From Antarcticibacterium arcticum (lineage in GTDB: Bacteria; Bacteroidota; Bacteroidia; Flavobacteriales; Flavobacteriaceae): 64,000 nt of DNA. The notes under the pieces are model-generated. The model saw only the letters and a list, made by a program, of their open reading frames with translations. It was not told where the DNA came from and searched no databases. This document shows, one piece after another, positions 23,350 through 32,346 of this stretch; within the stretch, counting starts at the first letter, position 1; every line of letters begins with the position of its first letter. Where the stretch lies: the NCBI RefSeq assembly GCF_007993795.1, contig NZ_CP042476.1, positions 1,674,001 to 1,738,000 on the forward strand. The letters are read 5' to 3'. The translations under genes were made by a program, and so were the position numbers.

Positions 23350-24952
23350 GGGTAATGATTTTAAATTGTATGTCTAAAGGATTTAACTGTTCAATAAGCG
23401 CAGGGATCAATTGTTCACCAAATTCAAGGTACATTTCAGAAAAATTTGTGTGCCGCTCCTGCAGGCTTTTGTTTGGAAACAGTTCATTTTGAAGTCCTGT
23501 AATACGGGAAACCTCATCTTTCAATTTTCGTTTCTGAGCTTTGAGAAGGCGTTTCTCAAGATTTTCAAGTCCCTTTAATTGCTTCACTTCCTGTGCTTTT
23601 ACAGCATTGAGAAATGTTTTATCTGTTTGTGCTGCGATCTCGTACATTTTTGAGAACTGTTGTACCAGGTGTTCTTTTTGCGAACTAAAATCTATATCTA
23701 TATTCGAGATCTTGCGCACTTTGCGATTTATCAATTCATGTTGCTTCATAAATATTTCAGAAATTGAAATATCCAGTTTTTTCCTTTTTTCGTTTTGCTT
23801 GGCTGTTTCTATCAACACAGAATTTCGTAGTAGCAATACAGGAAAGGGCACGTTTACGACCTTGAATACTTCTTTTAGCTCAAACCAATACGCCAGCTCT
23901 CCCCCACCGCCTATGTAACACAGATTGGGCAGGATCACTTCCTGGTAGAGCGGCCGCGTCATCACATTTGGACTAAACTTTTCCGGGTTTTCGTGCAGTT
24001 CTTTCAGTATCTCCTCCTTACTCCAGGTTATATCGGTTTCATTCACATAAAAGCGTTCTTCCTGCTCAATAAGGCGTTCCCTTACACAAATGTCAAGATA
24101 AAAGAGATTTATTTCTCTTGGTGTTACCTGCACCCCATACCCAAGTTCATCGAGTTTTTGGGCCACCGGCCTTGCATTGTTAAAAGAAACCTGTTGTGTA
24201 AGTTCTTTTTCCAGGTAAGGTATAAATCCGGCCTTTAGATTTTTATCATGCCCATCCACGATCACCAGACCATAATCTTTAAACAGCTCATTTGCTAAAA
24301 ACCTCGTGGCATCTGTAAGATTTTCGTGTTCCAGGTAAGACCTTTTAAAAAGGTCCTTCAGGAATTCGGCATTTTTACCCCCTCCAATTTCCGCAGAAAA
24401 TAATGCGAAAACCTCTTCCAGGCCCTGCGTACTTAAATTCCCCACGGCATCATTTCCAGCTCCGGCTTCAGCACTGTTCCACTGGAATTTTTTTCCGTTA
24501 AGATTGAAAAAATTGATCTCCTCAAAATCGTGATCCTCCGTGGCCATCCAGTAAACCGGCACAAAATTGTAAAGGGGATATTCCTTTTTTAATGCTGCGG
24601 AAAGATTGATAGCAGAAACTATCTTATATAAAAAATACAAGGGGCCCGTAAATAAATTAAGCTGGTGGCCGGTAGTCACTGTAAAGGTGTTTTCCTGAAG
24701 GAGGGAATCTATATTAGATGAAACAGTTGACGATATTTCCAGATTTGAATATTGTTCCTGCAATGCTTTTACAAGAACTTCCCTATTGTGTAAACTAAAC
24801 GCCGACTTTTTTTCCTCAATTTGTTTCCCAAAATTCTCCAATGATGGAAAGCGGTTATAGAACTGTTTTAGTTCCTCTTTCTGGTCCAGATAATCTGTAA
24901 TAAGTGGGGAAAAATAATTGGTTTCTTTATAGGAAAGACAGTCTGAAGGCAT
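23339..24952 (-). CDS. bshC: bacillithiol biosynthesis cysteine-adding enzyme BshC
   Basis: Attaches cysteine to glucosaminyl-malate in the last step of bacillithiol synthesis. The family motifs TVTTGHQLNLFTGPLYFLYK, VPVYWMATEDHDFEEIN and CYIGGGGELAYWFELK are intact, and a coiled coil follows at about residues 400-480 (rich in K, E and L). 537 residues matches the family. It shows the organism probably makes bacillithiol as its low-molecular-weight thiol, as many Bacteroidetes do. bshA and bshB are not in the window. It overlaps the decarboxylase gene by 11 nt. Confidence 0.96.
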   Translation of the reverse strand: MPSDCLSYKETNYFSPLITDYLDQKEELKQFYNRFPSLENFGKQIEEKKSAFSLHNREVLVKALQEQYSNLEISSTVSSNIDSLLQENTFTVTTGHQLNLFTGPLYFLYKIVSAINLSAALKKEYPLYNFVPVYWMATEDHDFEEINFFNLNGKKFQWNSAEAGAGNDAVGNLSTQGLEEVFALFSAEIGGGKNAEFLKDLFKRSYLEHENLTDATRFLANELFKDYGLVIVDGHDKNLKAGFIPYLEKELTQQVSFNNARPVAQKLDELGYGVQVTPREINLFYLDICVRERLIEQEERFYVNETDITWSKEEILKELHENPEKFSPNVMTRPLYQEVILPNLCYIGGGGELAYWFELKEVFKVVNVPFPVLLLRNSVLIETAKQNEKRKKLDISISEIFMKQHELINRKVRKISNIDIDFSSQKEHLVQQFSKMYEIAAQTDKTFLNAVKAQEVKQLKGLENLEKRLLKAQKRKLKDEVSRITGLQNELFPNKSLQERHTNFSEMYLEFGEQLIPALIEQLNPLDIQFKIITLGE

Positions 24953-25066
24953 ATAATTACTTTAATAATGTAAAGATACCGAAGATAAACTTTTTACCAT
25001 CTATTTTTTAGTAAATTCCGGGTGGTATGCTATCTTTACTTTCCTAATCAAGATTTTATTTTTTAC

Positions 25067-27559
25067 ATGAAAAAATTATCTCTCCTTGTTTCCGTTCTTT
25101 TCCTGAGCTTTCAATTTACAATCGCACAAAATTTACAATCTCCCGAGGAATTTCTGGGTTACAAGATTGGCACCCAATTTACCCGGCATGCAGAGGTTGT
25201 AAATTATTTTAATCATATTGCTGAAAATTCAGGTTTGGTAACTTACCATACCTATGGAAAAACCAATGAGCGTCGCCCACTCACCTATGCAGTGGTTTCT
25301 TCTGAAGAAAATCTTGGAAATATAGACCAGATACGCAATAATCACCTGCGCAATACGGGTGTGGAAAGTGGAAGCTATGATAAATCGGCCGAAAAAGCCA
25401 TCGTCTGGCTTAGTTATAATGTTCACGGCAATGAAGCTTCCAGTACAGAAGCTGCTATGCAAACCCTTTATGAACTGGTGACCAGCAAAAAAAACTGGCT
25501 GGAAAACACAGTGGTAATAATTGATCCCTGCGTAAATCCAGATGGGCGTGACCGCTATGCCAATTGGTACAACCAGGTAAAAGCTGAACCTTATAACACT
25601 TCTCCTATGGCTGTAGAACACAATGAACCATGGCCGGGAGGGAGACCAAATCATTACCTTTTTGACCTTAACCGCGACTGGGCCTGGGCCACACAAGTGG
25701 AGACCCAACAGCGTATAAAAATATACAACCAGTGGTTACCGCATATTCACGTAGATTTTCATGAGCAGGGAATAAATGAACCTTATTATTTCGCACCTGC
25801 AGCAGAACCTTTTCATGAAGTTATCACCCCTTTTCAAAGGGAATTCCAAACCGAAATAGGGAAAAATCATGCGCGCTATTTCGATGAGGAAGGCTGGTTA
25901 TATTTTACCAAAGAGCGTTTTGACCTTTTATATCCAAGTTACGGTGACACCTATCCTACTTATATGGGAGCTATTGGAATGACCTATGAGCAGGCCGGGA
26001 ACGGGGGAGCAGGACTGGGGATAGACACCCGCGAAGGCTACGAGCTTAACCTTGTAGACAGGGTGGCACACCATCATTCTACCGGACTTTCAACCGTAGA
26101 AGTTGCGGCCCGTAATGTTGACAAATTAAATAATGCCTTTAATGAATTTTACCGCAACAGCAATGCTGAATTTAAGAGCTATGCCCTAAACGGAAATCCC
26201 GATAAGATTGCATCTTTAAAACAATTGCTGGACCTGCACGAAATAAAATACAGCACCGCGGCTTCAGGAAAAATCAAAGGAAGAAATTATAACAACAGCA
26301 GAACCGATTTTACCGCCACCGGCAACACCCTGCTGGTGAATGCCAATCAACCAAAAGGAAAGATGGTGAAGGTGCTTTTTGAACCTTCAGCAAAATTAAG
26401 CGATTCCCTTACTTATGATATCACAGCCTGGAGCCTTCCATATGCTTATGGTCTGGAAGCTGTAGCCAGTACACGGGCCTTAAATTCTGGTGAAACCACC
26501 TCCCCTGTTGCAATTAATAACACAGCAAGTCCTGCAGGTGCAGGATATGTCTCAAAATGGAACAGCATGCAGGATGCACGTTTTCTTGCCGCTTTACTAA
26601 AGGAGGGCATAAAGGTTAGAGTGAGTGAGATGGCATTTGAAAATAACAACCAGAAATTTGATCGTGGAAGCCTGGTAATTACCAAGAGTGACAACAGAAC
26701 TACCGGGAATTTCGATGCAAGATTGGTAGAAATAGCCTATAACCACAACAGGCAACTTAGCCCTGCTACTACAGGTTTCGCAACCAGCGGGCCAGATTTT
26801 GGGTCACCCGAAGTAAGAATGGTAAATGTTCCGCGTATAGGAGTACTTCGCGGCAGAGGGACCTCTTCCCTTAATTTTGGAGAGATCTGGCATTTCTTTG
26901 AACAGCAATTAAATTTTCCTATCACCCCCATCGATACTGATGACTTTGGACGGATAAACTTTGAAAAACTGGATGTACTTATTTTGCCTTCAGGCTCCTA
27001 TAGTAAAGTTCTGGATAAACCTGCCCTCGAAAAACTTACCGACTGGGTTAAAGGTGGCGGAAAAGTTATTGCAATAGGAAATGCGGTAGGTCATTTTGCC
27101 GGCAAGGAAGGATTTGAATTAAAGGAGAATAAGCCTGAGAAATCAAAGGATTCTGCAAAAGGAAATCTGACGCCTTATAATGAGCGGGAGCGTGAAAGTA
27201 TTAAAGAACTTATTACCGGAAGCATAGTTAAAACCAGGGTAGACAATACACATCCCATGGCCTTTGGGTATGATAAGGATTATTACAGCCTTAAATTAAG
27301 CAATAACAGTTACAGCCATTTGAAAAACGGGTATAATGTTGCCTATTTAGGGGATAAGCCGGAGATCGTTTCAGGATTTGCAGGAAGTGAAGCCAGAAAA
27401 AGCATTCCAAACTCTATGACCTATGGGGTTGAACCTATGGGCAGAGGGAGTTTTGTTTACCTGGTTGACAATCCGCTGTTTAGGGGATTCTGGGAAAACG
27501 GGAAATTGTTCCTTGTAAATTCCATTTTCTTTGTGAATAATGATGATCTAACCCGTTAG
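25067..27559 (+). CDS. M14 zinc carboxypeptidase with C-terminal glutaminase-like domain
   Basis: Secreted peptidase. The ATG at 25067 begins a signal peptide (MKKLSLLVSVLFLSFQF...AQ); an upstream GTG is unlikely. The zinc ligands are HGNEASSTEA (His and Glu) and HVDFHEQG (His); the catalytic Glu is in IGMTYEQAGNGGAG. The M14 domain covers about residues 45-340. The C-terminal half includes a class I glutamine-amidotransferase-like fold (RIGVLRGRGTSS, DVLILPSGSYS, WVKGGGKVIAIG) without catalytic Cys-His. 830 residues is normal for this Bacteroidetes subgroup. A lipoprotein gene follows 28 nt downstream. Confidence 0.92.
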   Translation: MKKLSLLVSVLFLSFQFTIAQNLQSPEEFLGYKIGTQFTRHAEVVNYFNHIAENSGLVTYHTYGKTNERRPLTYAVVSSEENLGNIDQIRNNHLRNTGVESGSYDKSAEKAIVWLSYNVHGNEASSTEAAMQTLYELVTSKKNWLENTVVIIDPCVNPDGRDRYANWYNQVKAEPYNTSPMAVEHNEPWPGGRPNHYLFDLNRDWAWATQVETQQRIKIYNQWLPHIHVDFHEQGINEPYYFAPAAEPFHEVITPFQREFQTEIGKNHARYFDEEGWLYFTKERFDLLYPSYGDTYPTYMGAIGMTYEQAGNGGAGLGIDTREGYELNLVDRVAHHHSTGLSTVEVAARNVDKLNNAFNEFYRNSNAEFKSYALNGNPDKIASLKQLLDLHEIKYSTAASGKIKGRNYNNSRTDFTATGNTLLVNANQPKGKMVKVLFEPSAKLSDSLTYDITAWSLPYAYGLEAVASTRALNSGETTSPVAINNTASPAGAGYVSKWNSMQDARFLAALLKEGIKVRVSEMAFENNNQKFDRGSLVITKSDNRTTGNFDARLVEIAYNHNRQLSPATTGFATSGPDFGSPEVRMVNVPRIGVLRGRGTSSLNFGEIWHFFEQQLNFPITPIDTDDFGRINFEKLDVLILPSGSYSKVLDKPALEKLTDWVKGGGKVIAIGNAVGHFAGKEGFELKENKPEKSKDSAKGNLTPYNERERESIKELITGSIVKTRVDNTHPMAFGYDKDYYSLKLSNNSYSHLKNGYNVAYLGDKPEIVSGFAGSEARKSIPNSMTYGVEPMGRGSFVYLVDNPLFRGFWENGKLFLVNSIFFVNNDDLTR

Positions 27560-27587
27560 TAAACAGGCCCTTCCAATTCCTTTATTC

Positions 27588-28052
27588 ATGAAAAAGATTC
27601 TCTGGCTTCTTGCAATTTTTATTTTAGGTTGCAAAGACAGTAACAAATCCCCCGATATTTCACGGGAATCGACCATCAATGCCGGCTGGCTTGTGGGAAC
27701 CTGGGAAAGAATAAATGAAAAGGAAGGGATTCAAACCTATGAGAAATGGGAACTAACTCCGGAAAAAACCTACGAAGGAATTGGGTGGACAATGCGGGAA
27801 AATGATACCATCTTTAAGGAGGTTTTGAGAATTGTGGAAATCGATGATCAATGGAACCTTGAAATAAGTGGTGTAAACGAATCTCCTACCCTATTCGAAA
27901 TCACAAGCCAAACCTCCCGTAGTTTTGTTTCTGAAAATAAAGAGAACGAGTTCCCGAAAAAAATTCAATACCAAATGCAAGGGGAACAATTGCATGCCAT
28001 AATCTCTAACCCCGGCCGGGAGATAAAATATATATTTGAGAAAACCAATTAA
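27588..28052 (+). CDS. small lipoprotein, DUF6265-like
   Basis: 154 residues; a lipobox LGC (Cys15) ends a short signal peptide. The mature part begins NAGWLVGTWERINEKEG and YEKWELTPEKTYEG, the opening pattern of DUF6265-type beta-sandwich proteins, with repeated aromatic residues suggesting a ligand-binding beta barrel. No catalytic residues can be seen. It lies 28 nt after the M14 carboxypeptidase gene and is probably in the same transcript. Confidence 0.75.
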   Translation: MKKILWLLAIFILGCKDSNKSPDISRESTINAGWLVGTWERINEKEGIQTYEKWELTPEKTYEGIGWTMRENDTIFKEVLRIVEIDDQWNLEISGVNESPTLFEITSQTSRSFVSENKENEFPKKIQYQMQGEQLHAIISNPGREIKYIFEKTN

Positions 28053-28460
28053 AGAATAGTTTATCCCGAAGGAATCAGGGGACCAAGGTTCCTGAAAATC
28101 ATCCTTACCTATGATGTACGCAACATAAAACTGTGAGAGACATTTGGACGCCACCAGATATTATAATTTCGAAGGGGAACTACCTCATTTCAAACAGGCG
28201 TTCACAGATAAAATGGGGAGTTTCCTCAGAAATAAACATACACAAATATTCAACCCTGAAAATTGAAGATTCATAATATTCAGTTCTCCCAGGCCGACGC
28301 CGGGGGCCTGATGTTTATATTTATTCCGGGTATTTTGAACGCCGGGATCCCTCATTATTAAATTTATAATATTTCCGAAAATTCAATTATTTATAAATAA
28401 ATTGCGTTGTAACCACCACGGCTTATTTATCAAAATAAACAGTTTATATCACTACAAGAA
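28053..28460. other. 408-nt gap without genes
   Basis: No gene found on either strand. The only notable structure is a hairpin CAGGCC / GGCCTG (28290-28310) with a GC-rich loop, weakly T-rich afterwards; it may end the upstream transcript. The last 100 nt are AT-rich and presumably carry the M16 promoter, but no clear -7 box was found. Confidence 0.4.
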
Positions 28461-29969
28461 ATGAGACAATACTTCCCCTTTTCCATACTGCTTTTTTTAA
28501 TTATTGGATTAAATACACAGGCCCAGGAGGCAAAATCAAAACATAAAATAGATTTTGAAACCTTTACCCTGGAGAACGGGTTAAGGGTGATATTTCACAT
28601 TGACCGGTCAGATCCCGTTGTAGCGGTAGCCCTTACCAGCCACGTGGGTTCTGCCCGGGAAACCGAGGGCCGCACAGGATTTGCCCATTTATTTGAACAT
28701 TTACTTTTTCTGGAATCTGAAAACCTTGGCCCGGGGGGTCTTGATAAACTAAGTGCCAGAATTGGAGGTTCGGGGGCCAACGGTTCCACCAGTCGCGATC
28801 GCACCAATTATTTCCAGACCGTTCCCAATGACGCTCTTGAAAAAATGATCTGGGCCGAGGCAGATAACCTGGGATATTTTATCAATACCGTTACAGATCC
28901 TGTACTGGCCAAGGAAAAACAGGTGGTTAAAAACGAAAAAAGACAAAGCGTAGATAACCGCCCATACGGCCATACGCAATATGTTATTGATAAAGCTTTG
29001 TATCCCGAAGGACATCCCTACAGCTGGCAGGTAATTGGGTCTTTAGAAGATCTTCAAAATGCCACCCTTCAGGACGTAAAAGATTTTTTCAACCGCTGGT
29101 ATGTGCCGAACAATGTTGTTTTGACAATAGCAGGAGATTTTGATAAAGAGCAGGCGAAAGATTGGGTGCATAAGTATTTTGACGAAATAAAAACCGGTCA
29201 AAAGATCGAAGTGCGGGAAAAACAACCCGCTAAACTGGGTGCGGTAAAAAACCTGTACTATGAGGATAATTTTGCCAAACTGCCGGAGCTTACTCTAACC
29301 TGGCCATCGGTTTATTCCTATCATGAAGATTCCTATGCGCTGGAGATCCTTACCAAATATCTTGCTGATGGGAAAAACGCCCCACTCTACAAGAATCTGG
29401 TAGCCAATAAAGAACTTACAGATAATGTGAGAATGTATAATTACACCTCTGAACTTGCCGGGCAAATTATGCTGCAGGTACGGGCATATGACCAAAAGGA
29501 TCTTGATGATGTAAAAGCCGCAATAGATAAAACTTTAAGCAAATTTGAAAAAGAGGGAATCCCGGAAAAAGACCTTAGAAGGATCAAAGCGGGGCAGGAA
29601 ACAGATTTCTATAACAGCATCTCAAGCGTTCTTGGGAAAGGATTTCAGCTGGCACAATACCAGATCTTCGCCGGTGATCCTAACGAGATCAATAAAAATG
29701 TGGACAAAATAATGGCAGTTTCACGGGCAGACGTAAAAAGGGTATTTGAAAAATATATTAAAGGCAAGCCCTATATCGCTACCAGTTTTGTGCCTAAAGG
29801 TCAAAAGGATTTAGCTTTAAACAATGCCCTTTTAGCTGAAGTTGTAGAAGAAAAGATAGTTGAAGGGGCAGAAGATGAGATCGTCCTGGAAGGAAGTGTA
29901 ACTTATGAAAAAACTCCATCCAGTTTTAACCGGGAGGCAGAACCCCATACTGGGGAACTCCCGAGGTGA
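28461..29969 (+). CDS. M16 family zinc peptidase (catalytic half)
   Basis: Secreted or periplasmic metalloprotease of the pitrilysin/insulinase group. A signal peptide (MRQYFPFSILLFLIIGLNTQAQ) precedes two M16 domains. The inverted zinc motif HLFEH is intact, with the third ligand Glu about 75 residues on (VVKNEKRQSVDNRP). 502 residues. It ends ...EPHTGELPR, and the stop overlaps the start of the second M16 protein (GTGA). Together they correspond in length and order to the fused two-part M16 proteins of other Bacteroidetes, so this is half of an obligate pair or a split protein. Confidence 0.92.
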   Translation: MRQYFPFSILLFLIIGLNTQAQEAKSKHKIDFETFTLENGLRVIFHIDRSDPVVAVALTSHVGSARETEGRTGFAHLFEHLLFLESENLGPGGLDKLSARIGGSGANGSTSRDRTNYFQTVPNDALEKMIWAEADNLGYFINTVTDPVLAKEKQVVKNEKRQSVDNRPYGHTQYVIDKALYPEGHPYSWQVIGSLEDLQNATLQDVKDFFNRWYVPNNVVLTIAGDFDKEQAKDWVHKYFDEIKTGQKIEVREKQPAKLGAVKNLYYEDNFAKLPELTLTWPSVYSYHEDSYALEILTKYLADGKNAPLYKNLVANKELTDNVRMYNYTSELAGQIMLQVRAYDQKDLDDVKAAIDKTLSKFEKEGIPEKDLRRIKAGQETDFYNSISSVLGKGFQLAQYQIFAGDPNEINKNVDKIMAVSRADVKRVFEKYIKGKPYIATSFVPKGQKDLALNNALLAEVVEEKIVEGAEDEIVLEGSVTYEKTPSSFNREAEPHTGELPR

Positions 29970-31276
29970 AAACCCCCGGCATCTGGACCACTGCCCTACC
30001 ATCAGGTCTCCAGGTTTACGGGATCACAGAAAATGAAGTGCCCCTGGTACGTTTTGCCCTGGAGATGGATGGCGGATTGCTACTGGAAGACCGCGGGAAA
30101 ATAGGGGTCTCTAACCTGCTTGCAAATTTAATGACCAAAGGCACTAAGAAAAGGACTCCGCAGGAATTGGAGGAGGCAATAGAACTACTTGGATCCAGTA
30201 TTTCCATTAATGCCCGGGATGAACAAATTGTTCTAAGTGGGAATAGCCTGGCCAGAAATTTTGGTAAAACAATGGATCTGGTAAGAGAGATCCTTTTGGA
30301 ACCACGCTGGGATGAGGAGGAATTTAAACTTGTAAAACAACAGGCGCTAAGCCGTATTCAACAACAAAAAGCCAATCCCAATAGTATAGCCGAAGATGAG
30401 TTCAGGAAATTGATCTATGGCCCCAATCACATTCTTTCCCACAATAATCTGGGAACCCAGGAGAGCGTAGAGGAAATAAGCCTTGGAGATCTTAAGGCCT
30501 ATTATCAAAATAATCTATCTCCTCAAACCGCACGATTTCTTGCGGTGGGAGATCTGGATAAAGAGGTTGCTGTGAATTCCCTCAAGGCGATCTCTGCCAA
30601 TTGGGCGCCGAAAACAGTAAAAATCCCCCAATTCCCAGAGCCAAAAGCTCCTGAGTCCTCTCAGGTTTATTTTTATGATGTTCCCGGCGCAAAACAATCG
30701 GTGATCAAAATTGGCACTCCTGCTCTTGCAGCTACAGATGCCGATTTTTATAGCGCCGAAGTTATGAATTACCGATTGGGTGGCGGCGGATTTGCATCAC
30801 AGCTCACCCAGGAACTGCGGGAAGGAAAGGGATACACCTACGGGATACGTTCCAACTTTAGCGGGAGTAAACTTGTAGGGCCATTTGCAGTAAGCAGCGG
30901 GGTGCGGTCCAATATCACCTTCGAAGCTGTAGAACTAATTAAACAGATCATGAGCAATTATGCCCAGAGCCTTGAACCCAACGACCTTGAAGTGACCCAG
31001 GGTTTTATGATCAAGAGCAACGCCCGTAAATTTGAAACCCTTAATGCAAAACTGGGAATGTTAAGCGAAATTAGCAACTACGGCCTGGAACCAGATTATA
31101 TTAAGCAACGCGAACAAACGGTTAATAATTTAACCTTGGAAGCACTTCAGGAGCTGGCTGGAAAATATATTGACCCAGATAAAATGATCTATCTAATTGT
31201 AGGGGATGCCGAGACGCAACTTGAAAAACTTGAAAATTTAGGATTTGGCACCCCCGTCCTCTTAAATGGCAAATAA
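29966..31276 (+). CDS. M16 family protein, non-catalytic half
   Basis: 436 residues starting at a GTG that overlaps the previous stop codon. It begins directly KTPGIWTTALPSGLQVYGI with no signal peptide. The HxxEH zinc motif is absent (LLANLM at that position), as in the inactive partner subunit of M16 heterodimers; the Arg-Tyr substrate-binding pair GGGGFASQLTQELREGKGYTYG is present. The lack of a secretion signal is odd beside a secreted partner and supports the view that the two genes are one interrupted protein or need translational coupling. Confidence 0.9.
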   Translation: MKTPGIWTTALPSGLQVYGITENEVPLVRFALEMDGGLLLEDRGKIGVSNLLANLMTKGTKKRTPQELEEAIELLGSSISINARDEQIVLSGNSLARNFGKTMDLVREILLEPRWDEEEFKLVKQQALSRIQQQKANPNSIAEDEFRKLIYGPNHILSHNNLGTQESVEEISLGDLKAYYQNNLSPQTARFLAVGDLDKEVAVNSLKAISANWAPKTVKIPQFPEPKAPESSQVYFYDVPGAKQSVIKIGTPALAATDADFYSAEVMNYRLGGGGFASQLTQELREGKGYTYGIRSNFSGSKLVGPFAVSSGVRSNITFEAVELIKQIMSNYAQSLEPNDLEVTQGFMIKSNARKFETLNAKLGMLSEISNYGLEPDYIKQREQTVNNLTLEALQELAGKYIDPDKMIYLIVGDAETQLEKLENLGFGTPVLLNGK

Positions 31277-32317
31277 TTGTTTTTACCAAAGACAGGCGAC
31301 GTGCTTTCACTGCCGGAGATCTATTTCTTTCTGCTGAAGAGTGTATGGAAACAAAAAAAGTTCATCAGAAAGAACCTTTTTCCTAATTTAATTCCATTCG
31401 CGGAGGCCAATGATGGGATTACCGGGAAAGACCTAAAAAAGATCACTTCTTATTATGCGCTTGGTGTTCCTGCAATTCTCGGGGAATCTCTGGCAATACT
31501 AAGAGGGGAGCCACTGCACCAAACTGAGCGCTATAGCCTCACATACCTGGGTGGCATTTCTGGACTTCTTGACGATCTTTTTGATGACCCACTACAAAAG
31601 GCAGATCATCTGGAAGAATTCATACTCCAACCCGAAAATCTGCATCCCTCAAATGCGCACGAGCAATTGCTGTCAATGATGTATATAGAGGGGCTTTCAT
31701 TTTCTGCTCAACCGCGCAAACTTAAAAATCAGGCTTTGATGGTCTATAAAGCCCAGCAGCAAAGCCTCCAGCAAAAATTAAGTGCGGTTTCTAAGGAAAA
31801 GGTTGTAGCTCTAACCCTTTCCAAAGGGGGGACATCCTTCGTTTTTTACAGGCTTTGTATGAATCATCCCCTTAGTGCGGAAGAAGAGGAGTTGCTTTCT
31901 AAGCTTGGCGGACTTATGCAATTGGGAAATGATATTTTTGATGTTTGGGAAGACCACAGGGAAGGAACTGTTACTGCAGCAACACAGTGTAAAAATATAC
32001 CTCAACTAAGAAAAATATTCCATAATGATCTCATGAAGGTTTACGAACTGGCATCCTTAACCCCATACCCCCGGAAACAAATACACCGGTTTCTTCAAAT
32101 TATCACACTTGCACTTTCCCGGGTTTTTGTTTGCCTGGACCAATTTGAAGTTTTGCAGCACCAAACAGGAAATATTTTCAGCATAGAAGATTACGAACGC
32201 AAGCAATTGATATGCGATATGCAAAAACCGGCAAATCAGTTAAAAGCGATTAAATATTATTTAAAAACCAGTAGGGATATTAATTTTAGCGAATCATCAA
32301 AAAGCTACCAATTTTAA
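31277..32317 (+). CDS. divergent class I isoprenoid-synthase-like protein
   Basis: 346 residues, mostly helical, cytosolic. DDLFDD at residues 99-104 matches the first Asp-rich motif of prenyl/terpene synthases, and GNDIFDVWEDHREG (residues 217-230) matches the second (NDxxDxxxD), placed about 120 residues later as in the fold. SKGGTS at 182-187 resembles the lysine region between them. The substrate is presumably a polyprenyl diphosphate, but the sequence is remote from known FPP, GGPP or squalene synthases. No ATG exists at the 5 prime end: the TTG at 31277 abuts the previous stop; a GTG at 31301 is an alternative. Confidence 0.7.
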   Translation: MFLPKTGDVLSLPEIYFFLLKSVWKQKKFIRKNLFPNLIPFAEANDGITGKDLKKITSYYALGVPAILGESLAILRGEPLHQTERYSLTYLGGISGLLDDLFDDPLQKADHLEEFILQPENLHPSNAHEQLLSMMYIEGLSFSAQPRKLKNQALMVYKAQQQSLQQKLSAVSKEKVVALTLSKGGTSFVFYRLCMNHPLSAEEEELLSKLGGLMQLGNDIFDVWEDHREGTVTAATQCKNIPQLRKIFHNDLMKVYELASLTPYPRKQIHRFLQIITLALSRVFVCLDQFEVLQHQTGNIFSIEDYERKQLICDMQKPANQLKAIKYYLKTSRDINFSESSKSYQF

Positions 32318-32346
32318 CCTAATTTTAATCCCAAATTCAAATATCT

